Below, in pieces: positions 12,121-24,099 of a stretch of 64,000 nucleotides of DNA. The first letter of the stretch is position 1. The number at the start of each line of letters is the position of its first letter. This DNA comes from Desmodus rotundus. Taxonomy: Eukaryota; Chordata; Mammalia; Chiroptera; Phyllostomidae. The DNA is taken from contig NC_071389.1 of assembly GCF_022682495.2 (NCBI RefSeq), forward strand, positions 188,279,556 through 188,343,555, read 5' to 3'. A program made the position numbers and the translations under genes. Below the pieces are notes generated by a model, which searched no databases, was not told where the DNA came from, and saw only the letters and a list, made by a program, of their open reading frames with translations.

Positions 12121-14035
12121 ATACTTGAAAAACAAATGCTTTGTTATTATCTCAACTTTATTCAGAAAAAATGTGTGGCTAAATATGAAAAGTAAGGCCC
12201 TGCTCTCCCAGCATGGGATACAACTGAAGCAAAATCTTTGCGGGAAGAAACTATGGGTCTCTAGCCCCTCTTGAGTCAGTTTCTCAGAAGAGAAAGCAGC
12301 TTTATTCTTGTCTACAAATGTGGCAAGAAGGCTACCAGAAATCAGGCAAACCCATTTCCAAATGTGAATACCAACATTTACGTTCCTTTGCCCACGTGTT
12401 TTTGGCTTAGTTCTTTTTTAGATTATTACCAGAGATGCTATCTGCATAGCCTGTTTAAAGGGCCAGATTAAGAAACCTGGTGCTCATTTTCCAAGTACCA
12501 AAGCCAAGGGAAATTCTCCTTTTTTTTTTTTTTTACTCTCAGTGATTTCAGTGAACCATCGAGTTCATATTTATCAATGCTCAGAAAAACCTAAAATGGA
12601 CGCTTACTCAAGACCCTTCTGTTAAAGCCCATCTCCAATACAAAAAGGTGTTTCTTGGTTACTGAATAAAAATAATATGAAACTTGAGGAAGGTCTCACA
12701 CATTTTGGGGTGCTAACGGTGTTTAAGGAAGACAAAAAGAGAGAAATTTAAGAAATGATAGCATTTTAAGATTTCTCTAGATGCAGGACTTTAAAGTGGA
12801 GAGAATTCCTCTATTTACAGGTCTTTAGAGAAAAGCAAATTTATGGGCCATTTTTGGAAAGAGAAACTGTAACAGAGGTGGGGTTGACAAGAACCAACTA
12901 GTGACAAAAAATCTGCTTTTCAACTATTCTTAGCCGTTCAAAAAAAGGCCAGTGAACTCCTGGGCAACGTTGCCAAAGGAGCATGGGTGACATGTCTGCA
13001 AGAATAAAATCAGTTAAACCCTCTCATTTCAGGACAGCTTATCTGACCGCGTCCGTGAGAGACGCTTGTTAGAAAGGTGTGCCCAGGAGGCCTGGAGGAA
13101 GAACGGTGCCTGCTTACTGACCTTTCTTTCTTTTACTCTGTAGCACCTTGAGATCCAAGTCCAAGTAAATCAAAGATTTATTGTTTCTTTCCTTTGCTTA
13201 CTCATTTGAGATGTGTTTACTGAGCAGCTATTATGGGCCAAGCAGTGCTGAGCAGTCAGTCTGTGTGACTCAGGAGGGAGCAGAGGAGCTGGACGTAGGA
13301 CTCCGTCTCCACTCTTCACTCCTCACCTGCTCTAGCTTGGAACATTCAACCAATACTTACAATAAAGGCTTATTTTGTGCCAGACACGGGGCTACCATAG
13401 AACCAGTCACTCCCCCTGGTAGTAATGGTGGCAGTTAGACAGGCTTTGATTCCCAGGGAAACCCAATAGGGCCCAAACCGACAATGTTGCCAAATAAGCT
13501 AAAATATAGCAAGAGCATTAAAGTCAAGTCACACACAGCAGCCAACCAAAGTGTGCATCACAACAATGGGTCTGGAGAGGCCAGCTGTGGCCACGAATCG
13601 TCCCCTTTCTGCAGGGCTGAGCCACCACCACGCACACTGAACACCTTGGAATCACAGACCTCGACATGGAGCATCAGCCAGGCTTCTAATACCCTGCTGG
13701 TCGCATAGGATGTCCTTGCTATGCGACTACCCAAAGGTAGAACCCCCAAGGGGGTCTCATTGAGACAAGGTGCAAATCATCAATCTTATCAGCAAAACAA
13801 TGTTGACAAGCTGATACAAACTGCCCTGAAACTCGCCTTGGATCCACGATTATAAAACCACACTACTAGTGAGAACATTTCACATCTTGACCGATGCCCA
13901 GGTCTGAGCAGGTTCATCTCTCACTTCAGCCCGTCACCTCTGGCCAGTTCCAGGCCCACAGGAGTTAACCCTGAGCCCTGCCACTCCCCCAACCCCAAAC
14001 CATTCACCACACAGCAGCCAGTGAGTTTTTAAAAA
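12121..14035. other. Intergenic sequence with weak L2 remnants
   Basis: A poly-T run lies near 12520-12533. L2-like reverse fragments (GGGCCAAGCAGTGCTGAGCA near 13235 and TTTTGTGCCAGACACGGGGC near 13372) are the only recognisable pieces. Confidence 0.35.
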
Positions 14036-14039
14036 CTAA

Positions 14040-14400
14040 AACAAAATTTAGTGTGAAAAAACCCGAAAATAGGAAGTGTTGGTGAGCATGTGAAGAAACC
14101 TTTGTGCACTGTTGAGAAGGGGAGATGGTGCAACTTCTATGAAAAACAGTATGAAAGTTCCTCAAAATAGTAAAAACCGAACTACCTTACAGTCAGCGAC
14201 CCCACCTCCGGTGTACATCTGAAAGAGCGGAGAGCAGAGTCTTGAAGAGATGTCTGCACACCCATGTCCACAGCAGCATTATTCACAATAGCCAGCAGGT
14301 GGGAGCAACCCAAATGTCCATTGACAAATGAATGGATAAACAAAATATGTTATATTCAGAAAATGGAATATCATTCAGCTTTAAAGCGGAAGGAAACAGA
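14040..14400 (+). mobile_element. L1M ORF2 3' fragment
   Basis: Sense-strand L1 text: CCATGTCCACAGCAGCATTA, TTCACAATAGCCAGCAGGTG, CAACCCAAATGTCCATTGAC and AAAATGGAATATCATTCAGC. These encode the C-terminal part of ORF2, heavily interrupted by stops and shifts. Confidence 0.8.
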
Positions 14401-14569
14401 GCAATAAAGAACAAATACACAGACCTACCCCCGGATTTTTATGTGAGCCTATACATTCCTTTTTTAATTTAACCCAGTTTGAGTTTCGGTCGCTTTGTAT
14501 CCAAAAGATGCCTAAGCCAGAACTGTAAGTGCATTGCAACCCTGTGAGGTAATTTTTTCCTGTTTTATT

Positions 14570-14645
14570 TTTAATTGAGGTAAAATTTATATACAGTGAA
14601 ATGTATAGATCAATACAACTGTCCAATTCAATAGGCCTATGAGGT
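14570..14645 (-). mobile_element. Short L1M 3' fragment (antisense)
   Basis: ATTGAGGTAAAATTTATATA followed by ACAACTGTCCAATTCAATAG matches the reverse 3' UTR of old L1. Confidence 0.5.
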
Positions 14646-14764
14646 AATGTTTTACTTAGGACATTTTGAGTTGCAAATAGCAGAAATCTACTTGAAGTGC
14701 TTAAGGGAAAAAAGGAGTGGAGGAAATCATTGTAACAACACAGACGCATCTCACAGAACTTGAG

Positions 14765-15035
14765 GTCTCTACTGCTGCGTAACAAATCCCCACGAACTCA
14801 GCAGCTCGTAACAACACCCACTGATTAGCTTTCAGCTCAAGACTAAGATCCAAGTATCAGCCAGGCAGGGTTCCCATCTGGAGTTTCCATGGAAAAATCT
14901 GCTTCCCAACTGATTCATGTTGTTGGCAAAGCCAGGCCCTTTCTATTGTGGGTCTGAGGTCCCCATTCCTTTCCACTGTGTGACTTCTGGACGTCACCTA
15001 CAGTGTCTTGCCATGTGTCCCTATAGGCAGTTCAC
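14765..15035 (+). repeat. Old LTR-like interspersed repeat
   Basis: The TACTGCTGCGTAACAAATCC and CTCAGCAGCTCGTAACAACA segments resemble the repeat at 9.7 kb. The exact family is not certain. Confidence 0.4.
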
Positions 15036-15037
15036 AA

Positions 15038-15277
15038 CAGTAGTTCTCAGTGGGAAGGGGAGTGATTTTGCCTCCCAGGGAACATATGGCAATGTCTCTA
15101 GAGTAATTTGGAATTGTTATAATTGAGGACCAGGGATGTTATTGACATCTTATGGGTAGCGGGGTGGGGGGCAGTGGGCAGGGCTGCTGCTAAACATCCT
15201 GCAATGCACAGGACGGCCCCCACAGCAGAGAATTCCCTAGGCTCCAATGCCAATAGAGCCACGGTTGAGAAACCTCG
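15038..15277 (+). mobile_element. MER20 (hAT-Charlie MITE)
   Basis: It starts CAGTAGTTCTCAGTGG and ends GGTTGAGAAACCTCG, with internal TTTGCCTCCCAGGGAACATA and TGCTAAACATCCTGCAATGC segments characteristic of MER20. It is non-autonomous and fossil. Confidence 0.85.
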
Positions 15278-16164
15278 ATATGCACTAATGAAGGCGATGC
15301 TTAAGGAAAATGAGTGCACTAACCGGAAGGGGCGCCTACACGTTGGCAAAAACCACAGATTCCACAGTGCTGAGTCAGACTGTTTTCTGTACTTTTTATC
15401 TTCTTTTCTGTTGTTGTTATTCCCTTGGCTTATTTTCCCTCTCTACTTCTAACTCCAACGTTTTCACACACACCTTCTTAGAAATAAGCCTTCCTCCACC
15501 TGCCTCACGAAGACGAGTTAGCAGATCTCTCCCACATCCTGAAGCCCTCTCAGGAGTCCACGTCCTCCACATGCCTTGAATACTGAGCGGTTGCTCCCTC
15601 TCCCTGACTCCCAGCCACACTCCCCTGCCATTCCGAACACATTGCAAACGCAAGAAGCCGTGTGATGGTAAATGGATGCTGTGTTTGTTGAATTTAAACA
15701 CTTAGCCCTGCACACCTAGACGATCCCATATGTTCTTTTTTGGCCCAACTTGCCTAAATACCCACAATAATTCCAAATTCATGCCACAGCTGCTCTTGTT
15801 TCTTTTCTTTCTCTTGTTTCTGTCTCCTTTTACCCTGACTTTACCCGGGCTCCAGCTCTTTTTATTGTTGTTTCTTCCTCTTTTTTCAACATGGTTAATA
15901 TGGTTTGCACTGATGTGGTTCCCAATTGAACAGGTGAATATATGCAGTAAAGTGACGCCCACCTCTGTCTCCAGCTCCCTAATCCCCCACAGGAGGCAAC
16001 TATTGTCGCTAATTTGTTTGAAAATCCTTTTGTAGATACTATTTACAAGCAAGCACAAACACAGATTCTTCTTTTTTCCCTCTCTTAAAAAAAATGGTAG
16101 AATTCTACGCACATGGCTTTGCACCTTACTCTGGCTTGCCGTGCTTAAAAATTATTGGCAGATA
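15278..16164. other. Intergenic sequence, nothing recognised
   Basis: A pyrimidine-rich stretch near 15780-15890 gives long leucine-rich and lysine-rich open frames with no family resemblance. No exon was recognised. Confidence 0.35.
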
Positions 16165-16492
16165 TGGGTTTTAGGAGGTAATGAAAATTAAATGAGGTCA
16201 TAAGGGTAGGGTCCTAGTATGATAGGATGGGTGGAGTTATAAGAAGAGGAAGTGAAAGCTCCGTTTGTCTCTCCTTGCTCACGAGTGGAGGAGAGGCCAT
16301 GTGAGGACACGCCATGTGAGGACACCGCAGGAAGGTAGCCATCTTCAAGCCAGGAAGAAGGTTCCCACCAGAACCAACCAGGGTGACACCCTGATCTCGG
16401 ACTTCCAGCCTCCAGGACTGGGAGAAAATAAATTTCTGTTGTTGGAGCCACCCAGTCCGTGGTATTTTTTGTGGCAGTCCTAGCATACTAGT
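16165..16492 (+). mobile_element. MLT1-type MaLR LTR
   Basis: The text AAATGAGGTCATAAGGGTAG, GCCATGTGAGGACACCGCAG, TGATCTCGGACTTCCAGCCT, CTCCAGGACTGGGAGAAAAT and AAATTTCTGTTGTTGGAGCC follows the MLT1 LTR order through to its 3' end. It contains the usual AATAAA-type signal. Confidence 0.8.
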
Positions 16493-16497
16493 AGCGC

Positions 16498-16860
16498 TTG
16501 CTATATGCTTTCTAAGTGTTTTTATGTGTAGTAACTTATTTAGTCCTCCTAAACAGCCTAGGAAGTCAGAGCTACTGTTATTACCCCTGTTCTTCAGGTG
16601 AGGAAAATCGAAGCGCAGAGATATTAAGAAGCTCACCTAAGAACAGTCAATCCGCACTGGCTGAGGATCTGGATCAAGGCTGGCACCAGTCCCTGCTTCC
16701 CGCTTGCTGGGCACCTACTGTATGCATTTACAAGCATTATCTTACTGGGTTTCTAAAACTCTATGGCTTGGGTATGATAATTATTCCCATTTTCCAGTTG
16801 AGACTGGAATAATAATCTCAGTTGAAACTGAGATTCAGAGACATTAAGAAACTGGCCAGA
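16498..16860 (-). repeat. Two MIR fragments in tandem
   Basis: 16498-16660 and 16690-16860 each show the reverse MIR order: CTATATGCTTTCTAAGTG or GGGCACCTACTGTATGCATT, then a TTATTCCCATTTTCCAG-type core, then a CAGAGA(T/C)ATTAAGAA end. They are separate copies or a duplicated one. Confidence 0.65.
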
Positions 16861-17229
16861 TCGACCTACTAGAAAGGGTGAAGCTGACTTCAGACAATTT
16901 ATCAGCAGAGCCACTCTCTTAAACACAAAGTAAATGCCAGGGGAATGTTTTACATTCGGGCTCCTCTCTATAGCCATTACAGAGAAATTGATATGATTCT
17001 AAGAAATTTCCTTGCTACATTTAACTTTAACAATGCACTCAGCTATTACCCATGAACTGTTTTACAATGTAATTTATAGTCCTAGTGTTTCTACAAATCG
17101 TTTTTATTGGAAAAAATAATGCAAGGTGGGATCAGATCATTTCAAATGATCCGGCAGAATGGTAAAATAGTGTCACAGAAGAAAGAGTTGACACATCCTC
17201 AGTTTCACACTGTGGAAGGCTTGCTCTGC

Positions 17230-17550
17230 TGTCACCTTTCCGGTGAGGCCCACCCTGTGTCCACTTAAAGCCGCACCCCTTTCCCAGCCTCACAACCTCC
17301 CAATCACTCTCAAACCTCCTTGATCCTGCCCAGCGCTTTTCTTTTATAGCTCTTACCACTTTCTAACTTCTTGTAGATTTTACCTGTTTGTTATTTGGGG
17401 TTGTTTTCATCTTCCTTGCTAGCATTTGTTTCTTGTGGGCAGGGACTTTTTTTTTTAATCATTCTGTCCCCTGCTGTGTCCTCCAGCCCCGGGAGGCCTG
17501 GCCCTAGGGAGGTGCTCAGTAGGTAGTTCTTGAATGTTTTTTCCACGGAC
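17230..17550 (+). repeat. L2 LINE fragment
   Basis: A C/T-rich body followed by TTTCTTGTGGGCAGGGACTT and GGAGGTGCTCAGTAGGTAGT, the usual end of L2. Confidence 0.55.
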
Positions 17551-18214
17551 TTATTTGTGGACTTATTTGTTTTATCGTAAGTTAAAAATTTCATCCCAAA
17601 ACAAAATTGGGAGGAAATACAGGCAAAAATTATTTCTTTTTCTTTGGATTCTTTTTTTGAGAAACATATTCTAATGTTTCAAAATTTGGAAGTTATATAA
17701 GGTTGGACAGTGAAAAACTGACTCTCTGTCCTGTTTCCTAGACCATCTTATTGTTCCCTCCTTGGAGATAACCAGTGTTATCAGTGTCTTCTGGAAATAT
17801 ATATACCCCATCCTTTTTTACATATTATGGTATTTTCAGATATACACATCGTAATACATATGGGGTTTTTCTTTTTACTCAACAATATAGGACAATTAAG
17901 CAGGAATCGAATGTTTTCAAAACCGTCATTCAGAAACTTAATTACATGTGAACAATTGCTATGCACGTGGGGCTACGTTGTGCTCAGGTGGTTTCTTCCC
18001 TGCAGCTTTGAGCAGGCGAAGTTGCGTATTGCGCGGCCATTTCAGTGGTGATGTGCCACAAAGGGGCTGGGATGAATGGGCCACAGGATTCGTGTGACAC
18101 GTGAAGGTTGCATACCGAGCATTTCTACGATCGGGATGCTTCCAGATTGTTTTAGAATGCATATATGTAATGTTTACATATAATATAATATTTTGAATGT
18201 TTATATATAATGTT

Positions 18215-18520
18215 ATATTAGTCAGGGTTCTCCAGAGACACAGAACCAATAGGATGTGCATGTATATACAGGGTGGACAAAAGTATAGTTGTTCATATGG
18301 GAAATCATACAATAATTAACAAATCACAACACAAGAATGAACTGTGTTTCATGTACTCATGACTGTAAGCTGACTTTGGCCCCACCCTGTGAATATAGAA
18401 AGAGATTTAAGGAATTTATAAGGAATTGGCTCCAGTGGTTATGGAGGCTGGCAAGTCCAAAGTCAGCAGTGGGGCCGGCAGGCTGGAGAGCGGGTGGTGC
18501 AGCTGAAGTCAGAGGGTTTT
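18215..18520 (+). repeat. Old interspersed repeat interrupted by a mariner element
   Basis: TATTAGTCAGGGTTCTCCAG, CAGAACCAATAGGATGTGCA, then after the inserted element TTTAAGGAATTTATAAGGAA, GTTATGGAGGCTGGCAAGTC and CCGGCAGGCTGGAGAGC. This is a common mammalian repeat that I do not name with confidence. It is split at 18269-18389. Confidence 0.55.
18269..18389. mobile_element. Diverged mariner-type MITE
   Basis: The left end CAGGGTGGACAAAAGTATAG and right end CTTTGGCCCCACCCTG are imperfect inverted repeats of the type at 5.5 kb. The body includes ATTGTTCATATGGG-like and AACACAAGAATGAACTGTGT text. It is about 121 bp. The left flank is TA; the right flank is TG, so one side of the target site has mutated. 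It is older than the copy at 5.5 kb. Confidence 0.7.
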
Positions 18521-18665
18521 GCAAAATGAAAAAAGTTCTGGGGGTCGATGGCTGCATGGGAAGGTGAATGTACTTAATGCCACTGAACTGTGCACCTAAA
18601 AATGATTAAGATGGTAAATTTTATGTGTATTTTACTACAATTAAAAATCAACAAATTAAAAATTT
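18515..18665 (+). mobile_element. L1M 3' end
   Basis: TGTACTTAATGCCACTGAAC, TGTGCACCTAAAAATGATTA, GATGGTAAATTTTATGTGTA and an A-rich tail match the 3' end of old L1 in sense orientation. Confidence 0.75.
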
Positions 18666-18689
18666 TAAAAACCGACAACCTTTTATAAT

Positions 18690-19015
18690 CTGTACTTCTG
18701 TGGGTCAAAAATGTAGGAGCAGCTTAGTGGGGTGGTTCCGGCTCTGGGTGTCCCAAAGTCACAGTCAGACAGCGGCTGGGGCCTCGGCCATCTGAGGCCA
18801 AAGTCCATGTGAAGGCCTCACTGGGGCCGAAGGGTCTGCTTCCAAGGTGGCTGCTCACGTGGCTGCGGGCTGGAGGCCTGCACTGGCTGCTGGCAGGAAG
18901 CCTTAATTTCTCACCGCATGGACCTCATCGCTGGGCTGCTTGTGTGCTCATAACACAGCAACCGACATCCTCCAGCAATCCAAGTCATGTGAGAGACAAG
19001 CCACATGTCACTTAG
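18690..19015 (+). repeat. Old LTR-like interspersed repeat
   Basis: GTGGTTCCGGCTCTGGGTGT, CCAAGGTGGCTGCTCACGTG and CAAGTCATGTGAGAGACAAG resemble the repeat type at 9.7 kb. The family name is uncertain. Confidence 0.4.
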
Positions 19016-19479
19016 GACCTAGCCATGGATGGCCCGTAGGTCCTCACTTATGCAACATCCTCGTTGCTGGCAGTGAGTCCCTGAGGTCAGCTCACAGTCG
19101 TGGACAGGGCTATTTGGAAGGCACGAGTGTAAAAGAATTTTTAGATGTATTGTAAAACCACTCTAGCATTCGAACTGATGTAGGAACAAATTCTAATGAA
19201 AATGACTTAATTTTTTTCTAAGCTTCTGTTTACTCAAATGACATGACCCCAGGGATGAGGTTCGTGACTGGCCTGGCCGGGGTTTCTCCACCAGAAAGAA
19301 GGGCTCTGTTTCCCGAAGGAAGAGGCAGGGGATGCCAGGCAGTCAGGCATGTCCAGGTGTCCTGTGCACACATCGCTTTCCTTCAGCCAGTGTCACGATG
19401 AGCACACCGCAATGGAGTCAGATCTCTCCTCTTGCCCCTTGTCCTGTCCAGGTGGGTATTAGAGGAGCCTCAGTGTTTT

Positions 19480-20015
19480 TATTTTTAACTTTTGAAAGTT
19501 GTAGTAAAATACACTTAACATAAACTTGTCATTTTAAGTATACAGTTCCGTGGCATTAAGTACCTTCGCCGTGTTGTGCGACCCTCACCACCATCTGGGG
19601 GCCAGAGCTCTTCACCCCTCAAACTGCAGGTGCCTATGGGACAGTAACTACTGGATGATGTTGCTGTTGAACAACAACTATCGTTCTGCTTATCAGACAA
19701 CAACTATTTCTCCCCACTGCCCCTGCCAACCGCCATTCTACTCTGTCTCTATAAATGCTTCTACTTCAGATTCTTCCTACAAGTGGAATCACACTATCTG
19801 TCCTTTTGAGACGGGCTTATTTCACTTAACATAACGTCTCCGAGGTTCATCCACGTTGTAGCATGTGTCAGAATGTCCTCCCTATTTTTAAGGCTGAATA
19901 ATAATCTATTGCGTGTGTGCCACACTTTATTTATCCATTCGGCCACTGACACACACTTGGGTTGCCTCCACCATTTAGCTGTTGCAGGTAACACTACTCT
20001 GAGCACGGGGTAGAG
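19480..20015 (-). mobile_element. L1M 3' region (antisense)
   Basis: Reverse-strand L1M text: AAAATACACTTAACATAAAC, CGACCCTCACCACCATCTGG, AAGTGGAATCACACTATCTG, TTCATCCACGTTGTAGCATG and TTTATTTATCCATTCGGCCA. It is one continuous old copy without a usable frame. Confidence 0.8.
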
Positions 20016-21069
20016 CCTCCGCACCGTGTCAGTGGTTCCCTGGCAGCAACTGAAGACCTCATCGGAGAATTCAGACCTGGGGCTCCAGGAGTTGCAGTTA
20101 TGTCGGGGGGAAGGTGCGTTGGATGTGCAGGCAGAAGACGCGGGTTGTGGTCCTCTCTCTGCTGCGATTCAGTACCTGACCTTGGGTGAGTCTCTGTATC
20201 TCTCCGGGTTCTAGGAGACTCGGATGAAATAACAGTAACGGAAGGGCTGGGAAGACAAATAAAGAGGAAAGCTCTTGGTGTGAGGGAGACCTGGAATATC
20301 GTAAGTACTCAGTAAATACCTGAGAAGTAAATAAATTCGAGAACCCCTTGATGCATTGTTTAAGTCTTCTTTGTGAGAACATCATTAACTTGTGATAATT
20401 ACGAGGTTCCATCTTTCTCCTTTTATTACTCTGTATGTAAGGATTCCTCGGGACAGTATTTTCAGATAGCACACAATTTTTTCTTTAAATATAGAATTTA
20501 GTTTCAGGACCATCTTCCACAGGGCCCCTGGGTCCAGAAGCTCAGAGCTGAAAGTTCTGTTCCCAAACTGGTTGGTCTTAGTTGATCCTTAATCCTCAGT
20601 GTTTTTTCAGGCTAATCTGATCCCTCCAAAGCTGACTGATTTGCAGTATTATATGCACTCATTCCTCATTTGCTTGATGCAGGAAAAGGACTCAATTCCC
20701 TGCTTATAGCTGTGCCCTCGTTATAAATGCAAAGCTTCTTTCTGGAAGGATCCACAAACACCTAACAGTAGTTGCCTGTAGGCAGGGAGATTTGGGGCTT
20801 GGAGTGAGGTGGGAGAGAGCCTTATTTTTTAGTGTAAACTCTCTTGTATTTTAGGGGGAAAAACAATTTTATGTTGTGCATATTTTACTCTAAAAATAAA
20901 GACACTATTCTTGAAGCAAGAATAAGTACTAACCATGTGCTCAGCCAACTATGAGTCACTGGGGAAAGTAAAGATTAAACTGGCAGAGGAAGCAGTTCCT
21001 GAATCAGAAGACGAGGCCAGCCCCAAGAAAATTATAAACTAGATGAGACTGCCTTAGAGACAATAGTGT

Positions 21070-21260
21070 GTAGGATTTGTCACTGGCGTGGGAGCTGGAT
21101 AAAACTGGGAGCAAATTCCAGTTTGGCCACTTTTTTGCAGAGGAAACTATTTACCTTTAATTCACCTTTATTTCTCAGTTTCCTCATTTGCAACATGGGG
21201 ATAATAATGGCCATCTGTTATTACTAACGGAAGAATATTTAGAGTTTTTCTCAGGCGACC
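21070..21260 (+). repeat. MIR SINE fragment
   Basis: Sense MIR core: TTTCTCAGTTTCCTCATTTG, CAACATGGGGATAATAATGG. Confidence 0.7.
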
Positions 21261-21289
21261 GTGAAGAACACAGCTCCCAAGAGGAGGCA

Positions 21290-21700
21290 GAAGCCATCCA
21301 TTCGTTGAGTATATCCTGTGTGCCAATTATGTGAAGTGTTTAATTTTCATAGCTATTTTGCCATGGAGATATAAAATACTTCTCATTTTATAGAGAAAGT
21401 GGAGGCTCAGAGAAGTTCAGTAACTTGCCCAAAACCACACAGCAGCCTTGGCTGGTGTGGCTCAGTGGATTGAGCGCCGGCCCGCACGCCAGAGGGTTGA
21501 CAGTTCAATTCCCAATCAGGGCACATGCGCAAGGTCCCCAGTAGGGGGCGCGTGAGAGGCAACCACACATTGATGTTTCTCTCCACTTTTTCCCTCCCTT
21601 CCCCTCTATCTAAAAATAAATTTAAAAAAACAACACACAGCTAATGAGTGCCAGAAGCAACATTCAAATTCAGTTCTGTCGATGACAAAGCTTGGTTCTC
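21290..21700 (-). repeat. MIR SINE split by a VES insertion
   Basis: The left part (21290-21444) ends AGTAACTTGCCCAAAACCAC, ACAGCA. The right part (from 21631) resumes ACACAGCTAATGAGTGCCAG. Reading across the gap restores the usual MIR order, so the intervening 186 bases are a later insertion. Confidence 0.75.
21445..21630 (+). mobile_element. VES-type bat SINE
   Basis: The tRNA-derived head contains a box A-like TGGCTCAGTGG and a box B-like GTTCAATTCCC. A unique segment GTAGGGGGCGCGTGAGAGGC follows, then TTGATGTTTCTCTCC, a C/T-rich run and an A-rich tail. It is inserted within a MIR with a short direct repeat (ACACAGC) at both edges. The family diagnosis points to a microbat genome. Confidence 0.85.
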
Positions 21701-22857
21701 TGCTCTACTCACCTGAGATTTCAGTCGCCAGGGCAAGCACCGAGGGCACTTTTTGAGACAGGAGGCAATGCTGATGGTAAGGCATCAGGAGGAGCATCCC
21801 TGCCACAGGCAGTTTTAATGTCTGCCTTTCCACCTATAACAAAACCAGTGTTCATTTTATTTTTCTCTTGCCTGACATGCTTAGTTCATTGTGTTGGATG
21901 AATAGACCACAGATAGTCCTTCATGTATGTGACCCAGTGTTCTAATCACCTCTAAAATTGGGTTTGTGTGTGACTGAAGCAAAAAAGTTGTAATAAAAGA
22001 GAAATTAGAATTAGGGAAATTGCTTTAAAATCTAACCCCTAGTCAACTCAAATAACCAGAACGTTTCTCAGTGTATAATTGGTGATTGATGTTATGTGAC
22101 AGGTTGTTCACATTCATTCTTTTAGGCACTGAGCCAGGTGCTGGGGACACAAAAGTGAACCAGATACACACACACACCTGCCTGTATAGCAAGGAAAACG
22201 TTGTTGGTGTCAAAGGGTAGCTGGGGGATTTTACTTCTCTGCTCTCCCTAGGCTCCCAGCCACCTCCAGCCTTTGAGATGAACAGTTCACATTTTCTCAA
22301 GCTCATGGTTCACCCTGAGCGAGCCAGCTCCACCCTGCACCGTCTCTGTCCCCCGAAGCCTCCTGTAAGAGACCTTCTGGAGCCGCACCGAGGGGTGCCG
22401 ACGCTGCAGCCTGAGCGCAACAATTAATGGAGCATTTGGTCCAGTGAGCTCAGCTCTGAAAGATGAGTAGAGGTAAGTCAGCCAAAGAAGGGTGGTGGCC
22501 AGAAGCTGAGCCAGCTTCCTAATCTCAGGGCCCCAAGGTGACCTGGCCTCACAGTGCAGCTGGCTCTGGAGAGAGCAGTGAGAGACGCAGATTACTGAAG
22601 GGCCTCCTCCTGCGGTGAGCTGAGGAATTCGTGTCCTCCCTTCCAAATCCCTGTACACGTCAATGGTGGCAGGAAGTTTTGTTTCATTCTCCTCGGAAGC
22701 CCTAGCTCCCATCACAGTGACTGGCTGGCCTGTAGCCGGTGACAAATGTGTGTGCTGTATGCAGGCAGGGTTTGGGGAGCCACGAGAGGCAGAAATGTCA
22801 CAGACCTCCCTGGCTGCCACACAGAGGCAGGAGGTGAGGGGAACAAGACTGAAGATG

Positions 22858-23079
22858 GCCCTGACCAGTGTGGCTCAGTGGGTTGGGTGTCATCCTGTAA
22901 AGTGAAAGGTCACCGGTTTGATTCCTGGTCAGGGCACACACCTGGGTTGTGGGTTTGGTGCTCAGTTGAGGCATGTATGAGAGGCAACTGATCGATGTTT
23001 CTCTCCCCTTCTTTCTCCCCCCTTTCCCTCTCTCTAAACATAAACACATAATGTCTTTTTAAAAAAAGAAAAAAAAAAG
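22858..23079 (+). mobile_element. VES-type bat SINE
   Basis: GCCCTGACCAGTGTGGCTCA head, GGTTTGATTCCTGGTCAGGG box B region, ATCGATGTTTCTCTCCCC tail and a long A run. Flanking GACTGAAGATG and GACTGAAGGTG form an 11-bp target duplication with one mismatch. Confidence 0.9.
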
Positions 23080-23094
23080 GACTGAAGGTGAAAA

Positions 23095-23208
23095 AGAGAC
23101 TGGAGCCTGGTGCCATAATTGGGGTGGTGGTGGTGGTATTTGAGTATCGGGCTATGTGATCTTTGGCAGTTAACCCACTGAGGGTCAGGATTCTTATTTG
23201 TAAAATAG

Positions 23209-23242
<34 letters not shown>

Positions 23243-23340
23243 CCCTACCTTATAGGGTTCTTGTGCAGATAGCAGGAAATGATGTGAATAACGCACTCAG
23301 CAGGATGCTGGCTCATTTGAAGTGCTGCAAAAACTGCTGG
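23095..23340 (+). repeat. MIR SINE with an expanded (AAT)n tract
   Basis: The MIR text ATTCTTATTTGTAAAATAGG runs into roughly a dozen AAT units (about 23209-23242), then resumes CCCTACCTTATAGGGTTCTT. The microsatellite grew from the AATAATAAT core of MIR. Confidence 0.8.
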
Positions 23341-24099
23341 TATATGATAGGGTGTCTCAGGTAAGCACAGGACTCTCTGCCACTTTTGCCTACATATTAA
23401 AAAAAAATGGAAAAGGCATCATTTTAGTTAAATGTGTGCTTTAAATAGAGAAAAAGAAAAGACAACCCCAACTGGAATTTTGCTGACAAAATAGTAATTT
23501 TAGCATATGTTGAACAGCATGTTTTTTTTTTTTTTTAAAGTTCTCTGAAACAATCATTCCAACTGAACAAAGAAAATGTGGACCTGGCTCACAGAAGGAG
23601 AGAACTTTGCTTAGCCTTCAAAAGGTCCTGGCTTAGTTACATCAGTTACTATAATGGACGGCAAACACCTGGATGGAGGTTGTTATTAAGACTCACTTGG
23701 GCTTTGCAGTGTCTGCTTTTAAAAGGCTTTGGTTCAGCTTTTATTTGTTTTCTGTATTTAAGCAAATAAACACCCAGTATTTTTCAAGAGCATTTTGACT
23801 CTGGTTTTGCTCCCAGGAAAAGCAGGAAATAAGCTGGCCCACAAACCCAGATAAAAACCAAGGGCCTGCGCCAACGAGCACACATCTGGTGACCAGACAA
23901 GTCCTTTAAATCTCAGCTGGGACAGGAGTTCCTTAAGAGCGGGAAACCTGTGTTAGATACCCTGTAACCGGAGAACAAAGCCGGATCTGGGCTGGATGCT
24001 TAACATATGTTAATTCGTTGAAAGAAAAAGAAAAAACCCCAAAGCACAGCATTGGTAGAAAACAGTGACCCTCCCCCTCCCAACCTGATGTGGTACGCT

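Noticed and set aside
21445..21530. Box A and box B motifs as a functional tRNA gene
   Set aside because: The sequence is the tRNA-derived head of a VES SINE; it lacks a proper cloverleaf and recurs across the window with SINE tails.
22287..22820. A 177-codon minus-strand open frame
   Set aside because: No recognisable domain, no splice context, and neighbouring frames are similar in length; probably chance.
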